5,181 bases of DNA from the NCBI GenBank assembly GCA_947457085.1, contig CANGUS010000152.1:1-5181 (forward strand), in the 5' to 3' direction. The position numbers and the translations under genes are program-made. The stretch comes from Bacteroidota bacterium. GTDB lineage: Bacteria > Bacteroidota > Bacteroidia > Chitinophagales > Chitinophagaceae. Below, piece by piece: positions 1-5,181 of this stretch (positions are counted from its first letter, which is position 1; each line of letters opens with the position of its first letter). Under the pieces are notes generated by a model that was given only the letters and a program-made list of their open reading frames with translations, was not told the DNA's origin and made no database searches.

Positions 1-2
1 AC

Positions 3-608
3 AAAGTGGAAGACAATAAAACATCTGCCATTTTAACTTTAGCTTTGTCGAAAGGATATGATAATTTTTTCAAAAAAGAAACAGATTCCATTTCTATTGA
101 AAATACGAAAACCTATTTAACTAAATTCTTCAATGATGCTACTGCTTTTTTATTCACTCAGCAAATGAATGAACAAGCTGCTGTTGTGAAAAAATTAGAG
201 AAGAAATTAAAAAGTCAAATTAAAGATGAAGAAGGGTATACAAAGGATAAATCTAAAATAGAATCAAAAATTAATTCGAATAAATTAGATATTGTAGCAT
301 TGAAAATTGAAATGGAAGCCCAGCAAAAAGCCCTAGAGGTAATCAAAACAAAAACAGCAACTTTTGAATCGATTGAGGAAGTCAATGCGTTGAAAAAAGA
401 ACTCAGCAAGCAACAAGTAACGGCAGAAAAAGCAACTAAAAAATACAACAGTGCCTTAGAAGAAGCGGGTAACTTGAAAGAAAATTTAAAAAAGGCCGAA
501 GACAAAATTGCGGATGTTGCTTTAGCACAAACAGCCACAAAATCTGAAATTGCTGAGGCAAATAAAAAAATAAATGAGATTACAACGCAATTAGCGAATC
601 TGAAATAA
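3..608 (+). CDS. Coiled-coil protein of unknown function, 5'-truncated by window edge
   Basis: Function not recognised. The frame is open from the first full codon (position 3, a lysine codon) to a TAA at 606-608. A GTG at 6-8 could be read as a start, but nothing upstream supports initiation there, so it is probably an internal valine and the true start lies outside the window. Numbering from that GTG, residues 1-50 look like the end of a small folded domain (ILTLALSKGYDNFFKK, then a helix ending in TAFLF). From about residue 54 to 199 the protein is almost continuous charged heptad-like helix, rich in Lys, Glu, Ala and Gln with no proline, so a long coiled coil. Bacteroidota have secreted or periplasmic proteins with a signal peptide, a small beta domain and a C-terminal coiled coil; this could be the C-terminal two thirds of one, but that is inference. 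No signal peptide or membrane segment is visible. The minus-strand frame inside it is a shadow. Confidence 0.8.
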   Translation, partial: KVEDNKTSAILTLALSKGYDNFFKKETDSISIENTKTYLTKFFNDATAFLFTQQMNEQAAVVKKLEKKLKSQIKDEEGYTKDKSKIESKINSNKLDIVALKIEMEAQQKALEVIKTKTATFESIEEVNALKKELSKQQVTAEKATKKYNSALEEAGNLKENLKKAEDKIADVALAQTATKSEIAEANKKINEITTQLANLK

Positions 609-669
609 AAAGAAAGAATGATTAGGGAGATACTAAATTAGTTGATTTAGAATTTTATAAAAAACACGA

Positions 670-1749
670 ATGAAACAAACATTTTTTACTGCTGGCCCAT
701 CACAAATTCATTCGAATTATCTTACTTATTATCAAGAAGCATTGAATCTCAATTATGGAAGTATCAATCATCGCAGTGCAGCTTTTCATCGCATCTATCA
801 GCATACCGACGAGCAACTACGTGCCTTATTGAATCTTACTTCTTCTCATCAAATATACTTTGCAGGCAGTGCAACTGAAATTTGGGAACGTATGCTATTA
901 AATTTAGTTGAGGAAAACAGTTTTCATTTTGTGAATGGTAGTTTCAGTCAACGATTTTTTGAATTCAGTCAATTATTAGGCAAAAAAGCAAGCTCAGTAA
1001 ATGCGAATCACGGGGAAGGTTTTGACGTTTCAAAAACTATTATTCCTTTACATACTGAATTAATATGTACTACTCAAAATGAAACTAGTTCTGGAGTTTA
1101 TATGCCTTCAGATGATTTAGTTAGTTTAAAAAAACAACATCCCAATTCATTGTTGTGTACCGATTTGGTTTCCATAGCTCCCCTATCGAATGTGGATTAT
1201 CAATTCATAGATTCTTCATTTTTTAGTGTACAAAAAGCATTTGGGATGCCTCCGGGTTTAGGGGTATGGATTGCCAACGAAGCTTGTCTATCAAAAGCTA
1301 CACAAGTACAAACAAAAAATATATTTCAGGGAGCACACCATACCTTGTTAAGTTATGCAAAAAATTACGCTCAATGGGAAACCCCTTCAACGCCCAATGT
1401 AGTAGCTATATATATTTTAGGCAAAATTGCCGAAGAAATGAACCAGAAAGGCTTAAATCATATTCAAGCCGAAATGAAAGCAAAAGCAGCGTTATTATAT
1501 TCATTTGCTCAACAATCTCCTTACTTTGATATTGTTGTCAAAGAAGAAAAATACCAATCCCCTAGCATCCTTGTTTTAAAATGCAAAACAGATAATGCAG
1601 CAATTATTTCCTCTCTTCAGGCCAAAGGGATACATATATCTAGTGGATATGGTGCTTATAAAGATTCAGAAATCAGAATTGCGAATTTTCCAACAACAAG
1701 CATTCAGGAGGTTCAACAATTGATACAGGAATTGTCAACATTTGAGTAA
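670..1749 (+). CDS. Class V aminotransferase, SerC/alanine-glyoxylate aminotransferase-like (PLP-dependent)
   Basis: A complete 359-residue fold-type I PLP enzyme, the usual length for SerC-like proteins. Visible motifs in order: an FTAGPS start (5-11); NHR at 33-35, matching the SerC His-Arg pair near the substrate acid group; GSAT at 66-69 as the PLP-phosphate loop; VNGSFSQRF at 88-96, which resembles the NGxFGxR segment of alanine-glyoxylate aminotransferases; QNET at 136-139, matching the SerC NET motif; Asp165 in CTDLVS as the likely pyridine-nitrogen ligand; Lys189 in SVQKAFG as the Schiff-base lysine; TP at 238-239 (ETPSTPN); and Arg336 in EIRIANF as the likely carboxylate binder. The late SerC Gly-His-Arg motif that helps bind the phosphate is replaced by SGYG (324-327), and the SerC tryptophan in the GYW segment appears as Phe92. 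The enzyme should therefore transfer amino groups, but the substrate is uncertain; phosphoserine is possible, not shown. ATG start chosen because it sits directly before the conserved FTAGPS segment. No Shine-Dalgarno is seen. It lies 61 bp after the coiled-coil gene and 65 bp before the BatA-like gene, so it may be transcribed separately. Confidence 0.92.
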   Translation: MKQTFFTAGPSQIHSNYLTYYQEALNLNYGSINHRSAAFHRIYQHTDEQLRALLNLTSSHQIYFAGSATEIWERMLLNLVEENSFHFVNGSFSQRFFEFSQLLGKKASSVNANHGEGFDVSKTIIPLHTELICTTQNETSSGVYMPSDDLVSLKKQHPNSLLCTDLVSIAPLSNVDYQFIDSSFFSVQKAFGMPPGLGVWIANEACLSKATQVQTKNIFQGAHHTLLSYAKNYAQWETPSTPNVVAIYILGKIAEEMNQKGLNHIQAEMKAKAALLYSFAQQSPYFDIVVKEEKYQSPSILVLKCKTDNAAIISSLQAKGIHISSGYGAYKDSEIRIANFPTTSIQEVQQLIQELSTFE

Positions 1750-1801
1750 AAAATAAATCAGACTCAATTCAATTTATCCTATTTTTAAGCTGAAGAAACC
1801 T

Positions 1802-1809
1802 TATTTTTG
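1802..1809 (+). promoter_or_regulatory. Bacteroidota-type -7 promoter box (TAnnTTTG) for the BatA-like/pseudo-dihydroorotase unit
   Basis: TATTTTTG matches the Bacteroidota sigma-A -7 consensus TAnnTTTG at all six fixed positions and ends 5 nt before the GTG start at 1815. Transcription would then begin at or within a few bases of the start codon, giving a leaderless or near-leaderless message. No clear -33 TTTG/TTG element is seen at the expected distance (around 1775-1783 the sequence is ATTTATCCT), so the upstream half is weak. Placement in a 65-bp gap directly before a conserved protein N-terminus supports it; the high A+T content makes chance matches possible. Confidence 0.5.
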
Positions 1810-1814
1810 CAAAC

Positions 1815-3836
1815 GTGAATTTTTTATTTCCATTATTTATAGCTGCATCATTGGTTATCGGCATTCCGATATTGATTCATTTATTTAATTTTAGAAAATA
1901 CAAGAAAGTTCTTTTTCCTGACATTCGATTTTTAAAAGAGCTGCAAGAACAAACACAGAAATCATCTCGGTTAAAACATCTTCTTATTTTAGCGAGTAGA
2001 ATTTTGGCTATCTTAAGTTTGGTTTTTGCTTTTGCACAACCATTTTTTTCAAAAGACAAAGAGAAAGTAACGCAAGGCCCTAAAGCGGTAAGTATATATG
2101 TAGACAATTCATTCAGTATGGGGGTCGAAAAAAACGCTATTTCTTTGGTTGATTTGGCTAAAGGCAAAGCCAAAGAAATTATTGAAACCTATTCAAGCAG
2201 CGACCAATTTCAAATTTTAACCAATGATTTTGCGTACAATGAAAATCGTTTTTTAACAAAAGATGAAGCCCTTCGTTTTTTAAGTACCATACAAGTTTCT
2301 GCAACCTCTAGAAAAGCTGAAATTATTCTAGAAAAGCAAAAACAACTATTGCAAACTGAAAATGGTTTTAAGAAACAAATCGTATTTATTTCTGACTTTC
2401 AAAAAAATAATTTCAAAGACAATGTAGTTGTTGATGACGCTACTCAGAAGTTTTTTGTAAGTGTCAATGCCAATACAATAAATAATATTACGTTAGATAC
2501 ATTGTATTTTGAAAGCCCAACCATACTATTAAATGAGCCTAACAATATAGTTGTAAAATTAAAAAATAACAGCAATGAAGAAGCCAATACTGCATTGACT
2601 TTGATGGAACACAACCAGCTTAAAAGTGTAGTAAATGTCACTTTAAAAGCGAATGAATTGAAAACACAAAATGTGACTTTCACTACAGCGAAAGCGGGCT
2701 ATCAAAATTTAAAAATATTTATTCAAGACAATCTTATTCGCTTTGATGATACTTTTTTTGTGGCAGGAAAAGTAAGCTCAAATTACAGCGTATTGGTATT
2801 AAATCAAAGTAACGCAAATGCCTTTTTAAGTTCTGTATTCAAACCGAATGTGCAATTTAGGATGGACAACAACAATGTCAACATTTTTAATCCCTCATTG
2901 CTATCCAATTATTCGTTGGTAGTTTTAAACAGCGTAACTGCATTGTCTGATCCATTAAGCGATGCCTTGCTTCAATTTGTACAGAAAGGAGGAAGCATTT
3001 TAGTATTCGCACCACAAAATAATAATACCAGCGGGATCAATTCTTTTTTAACAAAAACAGCTGGTTGTAGTTATTCTAATTTTGATACCAATAAATTGTT
3101 TGTCACCAGCTTCAATAAATCGCATGCAATTTTCAAAGATATTTTTGTAAAAACACCTGAAAATATTGAGTTGCCAATGGTATATAAACATTTCATGTTG
3201 TCAAAAGCAGCCCTAAGTAGTGAACAAAAATTATTTACGTATTCAAATGGAGATGCCTATTTAAGCAGTTATAAAATAGGAGCCGGCATTCTCTATGTTT
3301 GTGGTTCCAGTGCCGAAATTAGTGCCAGTAATTTCCCTAAATCCTATTGGTTTTTACCCATCATTTATAAAATGGCTTTTATGAATGCCAACAATTCGAT
3401 CAATGCATTCACTTTAGGAAAAAATGCTTCATTTACAGTTGAAAATAATAAAGTAAGTGATAAAACCATTTATCATGTGTCTGGGAATGGCGTGGATGCT
3501 ATTCCTGAACAACGAAGTATAGGGAGTAAAATTCAATTAAATATCAATCAAGGAATTAAAGAAGCCGGACTCTATTCGGTTTATTTAGAAGGAAGTAAAG
3601 ACAGTAATTTTGTAGGAATAAACTATAATCGTTCAGAGTCTGTAATGGATTTTTGGACGATGCAGGAATTGAAAAATAATTCAAAGATAAAAAATGCCGA
3701 ATGGCTAGAAGATAATATCAATGCATCGAGTAGTATTAATGAATTACAACATGGCATTCCACTTTGGAAAGTTTGTATTTTTTTAGCCCTGCTTTTTTTG
3801 TTGATAGAAATATTATTAATCCGATTAATGAAATAA
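1815..3836 (+). CDS. BatA-domain/VWA membrane protein
   Basis: A 673-residue membrane-anchored protein. The N-terminus is the typical BatA (aerotolerance regulator N-terminal) module: a hydrophobic segment at about 4-24 ending in IPILIHLFNFRKYKK, a charged loop with FPDIRFLKEL, and a second membrane segment at about 55-77 ending FAFAQPF. A von Willebrand A domain follows at about 90-215: beta strand AVSIYVDNSFSM carries the metal-site DxSxS motif as Asp97, Ser99 and Ser101, and FISDFQ (192-197) supplies the later Asp194. After a beta-rich stretch (220-315), residues 323-400 look like a Rossmann-type or glutamine-amidotransferase-like fold (YSVLVLN, YSLVVLN, GGSILVFAP). One C-terminal membrane helix spans about 651-670 and ends in Arg/Lys. 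Topology predicts most of the protein, VWA domain included, on the periplasmic side between the second and third membrane segments. The start is GTG: it gives the conserved MNFLFPLF N-terminus of this family and lies 5 nt after a -7 box. It resembles BatA but is not in a bat operon (no MoxR or BatB/D next to it), so no symbol is given. The next gene starts 7 bp downstream. Function is unknown; a protein-binding or scaffold role is inferred from VWA domains in general. Confidence 0.92.
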   Translation: MNFLFPLFIAASLVIGIPILIHLFNFRKYKKVLFPDIRFLKELQEQTQKSSRLKHLLILASRILAILSLVFAFAQPFFSKDKEKVTQGPKAVSIYVDNSFSMGVEKNAISLVDLAKGKAKEIIETYSSSDQFQILTNDFAYNENRFLTKDEALRFLSTIQVSATSRKAEIILEKQKQLLQTENGFKKQIVFISDFQKNNFKDNVVVDDATQKFFVSVNANTINNITLDTLYFESPTILLNEPNNIVVKLKNNSNEEANTALTLMEHNQLKSVVNVTLKANELKTQNVTFTTAKAGYQNLKIFIQDNLIRFDDTFFVAGKVSSNYSVLVLNQSNANAFLSSVFKPNVQFRMDNNNVNIFNPSLLSNYSLVVLNSVTALSDPLSDALLQFVQKGGSILVFAPQNNNTSGINSFLTKTAGCSYSNFDTNKLFVTSFNKSHAIFKDIFVKTPENIELPMVYKHFMLSKAALSSEQKLFTYSNGDAYLSSYKIGAGILYVCGSSAEISASNFPKSYWFLPIIYKMAFMNANNSINAFTLGKNASFTVENNKVSDKTIYHVSGNGVDAIPEQRSIGSKIQLNINQGIKEAGLYSVYLEGSKDSNFVGINYNRSESVMDFWTMQELKNNSKIKNAEWLEDNINASSSINELQHGIPLWKVCIFLALLFLLIEILLIRLMK

Positions 3837-3843
3837 AAGGAAC

Positions 3844-5103
3844 ATGCAATTATTATTAAAAAAAGTGACCATCCTCTCTCCTACTTCAAAATATCATTTG
3901 AAGAAAAAAGATATTCTCATAAAAAATGGTCTAATAGAAAAGATAGCAGATTCGATCACTGAAAAAGTAAGAGAAGTGATCGACGAGAAAAATTTATATG
4001 TGAGTATCGGTTTTATGGATTTGTTCGCTGATTTTTGCGAACCCGGTTTTGAGCACAACGATACTATTGCAAGCAGTATGAAAGCTTCTATGGCAGGTGG
4101 TTATACAGATGTTTGTTTAATACCCAATACCAACCCAATTATTCAAAATCGTACTACCATTGAATCTATTAAATCTAAATCTGATCTCGTTAATCTGCAT
4201 CCTTTAGGTGCTGTTTCAAAAAATACAGAAGGCAAGGATTTAGCAGAGATGTATGACATGAAACAAGGTGGTGCAATTGCTTTTACGGATGGCAAAAAAA
4301 CAATTCAAGATGCAGGCTTACTGCTAAAAGCATTACAATACATTAAAACATTTGATGGGGTAATTATTGAGATCCCAGAAAATACTTCTATTTCAAAACA
4401 TGGATTAATGCATGAAGGAATCATATCCACTCAGTTGGGCATGCCAGGAAAACCAGCCATTGCAGAGTATATTGCTATTCAGCAAAGCTTGGAATTAGCC
4501 AGTTATACAAATTCTAAAATTCATTTTACGGGGATTAGTACCAAAAAATCCATCGAATTAATTAAACAAGCGAAAAAGCAAGGATTGAATGTGACTTGCT
4601 CAGTTACTCCCTACCATTTATTATTCACAGACGAAGATTTACAAACATATGATAGTTTGTATAAAGTAAATCCACCTTTAAGAACAAATGAAGATCGAAA
4701 AGCCTTGCTAAAAGCGGTAGAAGATGGTGTGGTTGATTGCATTGCTTCCCATCATTTTCCTCAAGATTGGGATGCTAAAACAAAGGAATTTGAATATGCA
4801 AAAAATGGTATGATTACTTTACAAACCATGTTGCCTTCTTTATTAAAATCAAGTTCAACTATCACAATTGAAAAATGGATATCTTTACTCACTGAAAAAC
4901 CAAGGGAAATATTATCTATCCATATTCCAAGAATTGAGGAAAAACAAGCAGCTTGTTTGACAGTTTTTAATCCTTCAGAAAAATGGCATTATGATACTAC
5001 AAACAATGAAAGTCTTTCAGCCAATTCTCCTTTATTGAATACAGAACTGGTTGGGAAAATTAAATGTGTGATTAATAATAATCAATTTTCAATAATTAAA
5101 TAA
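3844..5103 (+). CDS. Dihydroorotase-family protein, probably catalytically inactive (pseudo-dihydroorotase)
   Basis: A 419-residue amidohydrolase-superfamily protein of type I dihydroorotase (PyrC) length and order. Fold motifs are kept: N-terminal beta segment with KDILIKNGLIEKIA (22-35), EPGFEHNDT (66-74), MAGGYT (83-88), PNTNP (94-98), EGIISTQLGMPG (191-202), KVNPPLR (274-280) and TNEDRKALL (281-289). The metal and catalytic residues are not: the HxH pair after the first strand is Phe61/Asp63, the Arg of the REPG motif is Cys65, the DDG motif is shortened to FTDG (147-150), the HAED histidine is Ile177, the HVST histidine is Gly230, and the catalytic Asp of the DHAPH motif is His303 (SHHFPQ, with the last His now Gln307). 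It should not bind the zinc centre or convert carbamoyl aspartate to dihydroorotate. Automatic annotation would probably call it pyrC or dihydroorotase. Known precedent: inactive dihydroorotase subunits assemble with aspartate transcarbamoylase in Pseudomonas; a similar structural or regulatory role here is inference. ATG start fits the family N-terminus; an AAGGA lies only 2 nt before it, too close for a normal Shine-Dalgarno. The 7-bp gap makes co-transcription with the BatA-like gene very likely. Confidence 0.93.
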   Translation: MQLLLKKVTILSPTSKYHLKKKDILIKNGLIEKIADSITEKVREVIDEKNLYVSIGFMDLFADFCEPGFEHNDTIASSMKASMAGGYTDVCLIPNTNPIIQNRTTIESIKSKSDLVNLHPLGAVSKNTEGKDLAEMYDMKQGGAIAFTDGKKTIQDAGLLLKALQYIKTFDGVIIEIPENTSISKHGLMHEGIISTQLGMPGKPAIAEYIAIQQSLELASYTNSKIHFTGISTKKSIELIKQAKKQGLNVTCSVTPYHLLFTDEDLQTYDSLYKVNPPLRTNEDRKALLKAVEDGVVDCIASHHFPQDWDAKTKEFEYAKNGMITLQTMLPSLLKSSSTITIEKWISLLTEKPREILSIHIPRIEEKQAACLTVFNPSEKWHYDTTNNESLSANSPLLNTELVGKIKCVINNNQFSIIK

Positions 5104-5105
5104 AA

Positions 5106-5132
5106 TCGAAAAGTAGGTTTTCGAACATCGAA
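5106..5132 (+). repeat. Overlapping inverted repeats in the gap after the pseudo-dihydroorotase
   Basis: TCGAAAA (5106-5112) and TTTTCGA (5118-5124) form a perfect 7-bp stem around a 5-nt loop, GTAGG. The right arm can instead pair with a second TCGAA (5128-5132), as TTCGA-ACA-TCGAA, so two hairpins exclude each other. There is no uninterrupted T-run right after either stem, so it is not a convincing intrinsic terminator. It could be a weak attenuator, a protein-binding palindrome or chance in A+T-rich DNA. Confidence 0.35.
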
Positions 5133-5143
5133 TATTTTCAATA

Positions 5144-5181
5144 ATGAATAAAACATTAGCTACTAGAACAGGAATCATTAC
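5144..5181 (+). CDS. Start of a downstream gene, 3'-truncated by window edge
   Basis: An ATG at 5144 opens a frame that stays open for 12 full codons to the window end (MNKTLATRTGII, then a partial codon). It lies 40 bp after the pseudo-dihydroorotase stop on the same strand, so it could be the next gene of the unit. Too little is visible to name a family. From memory, DUF4199 membrane proteins often follow this dihydroorotase in related genomes, and a short polar start before a membrane helix would fit, but the sequence shown cannot establish that. TATTTTCA at 5133-5140 is a poor (two mismatches) resemblance to a -7 box. Confidence 0.5.
   Translation, partial: MNKTLATRTGII

Noticed and set aside
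215..538. 107-codon minus-strand frame opposite the coiled-coil gene
   Set aside because: It lies wholly inside a convincing coding frame; its Ser/Phe/Leu-rich product mirrors the Lys/Glu/Ala codons of the sense strand and resembles no family.
633..650. Inverted repeat CTAAAT-TAGTTG-ATTTAG followed by AATTTTAT, considered as a terminator for the coiled-coil gene
   Set aside because: The 6-bp stem has only one G-C pair, at its outer end, and the following T-run is short and interrupted; this is expected by chance in such A+T-rich DNA.
1266..1529. 87-codon plus-strand frame inside the aminotransferase gene
   Set aside because: Out-of-frame shadow over the conserved C-terminal half of the aminotransferase, with a low-complexity product and no recognised motif.
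1742..1777. Weak inverted repeats after the aminotransferase stop (TTGAGT/ACTCAA at 1742-1767; ATAAAT/ATTTAT at 1753-1777)
   Set aside because: Six-pair stems with 13-14-nt loops that overlap each other and the stop codon; too weak to call a terminator.
1877..2173. 98-codon minus-strand frame opposite the BatA/VWA gene
   Set aside because: It is antisense to the conserved BatA module and VWA motif; no promoter or recognisable protein.
2444..2683. 79-codon minus-strand frame opposite the BatA/VWA gene
   Set aside because: Hydrophobic antisense shadow of a Lys/Asn-rich sense frame; no supporting context.
3837..3843. AAGGA before the pseudo-dihydroorotase ATG, considered as a Shine-Dalgarno site
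   Set aside because: It ends only 2 nt before the ATG, too close for normal pairing, and the other starts in the window have no such site.
3844..5103. The dihydroorotase gene as a decaying pseudogene
   Set aside because: The frame is intact at full family length and non-catalytic motifs are well kept, which fits a selected pseudoenzyme rather than decay.

Overview
The window looks like an ordinary chromosomal stretch of an A+T-rich Bacteroidota genome, probably from the Chitinophagaceae/Sphingobacteriia side of the phylum. Four things point there: strong A+T and lysine/asparagine bias; no usable Shine-Dalgarno sequences before the starts; an exact Bacteroidota-type -7 box (TAnnTTTG) just upstream of one start; and gene families typical of the phylum (BatA-type membrane VWA protein, a degenerate dihydroorotase, a SerC/AGT-like aminotransferase). 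The assignment is from recognition of these families, not from a database search.

Layout, all on the + strand: (1) 3-608, the 3' part of a gene for a long coiled-coil protein whose beginning is cut off by the window edge; (2) 670-1749, a complete PLP-dependent class V aminotransferase related to SerC and to alanine-glyoxylate aminotransferase; (3) 1815-3836, a membrane-anchored BatA/VWA protein starting at GTG, with a promoter box only 5 nt upstream; (4) 3844-5103, a dihydroorotase-family protein that has lost essentially all metal-binding residues, 7 bp after gene 3; (5) 5144-5181, the first 12 codons of a further gene running off the window. The intergenic gaps are 61, 65, 7 and 40 bp. No RNA gene, mobile element, CRISPR array or origin was seen, and no credible minus-strand gene.

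Genes 3 and 4 are almost certainly one transcription unit, possibly continuing into gene 5. Its apparent start is the TATTTTTG box at 1802-1809, which would give a nearly leaderless mRNA. How the membrane VWA protein and the pseudo-dihydroorotase work together is unknown. The best candidate for something interesting is the pseudo-dihydroorotase: automatic annotation would call it pyrC, but its active-site motifs are erased while the fold-defining motifs are kept. That suggests a conserved non-catalytic role, by analogy with the inactive dihydroorotase subunits of Pseudomonas aspartate transcarbamoylase. I see no defence, mobile or other clearly novel multi-gene system here.
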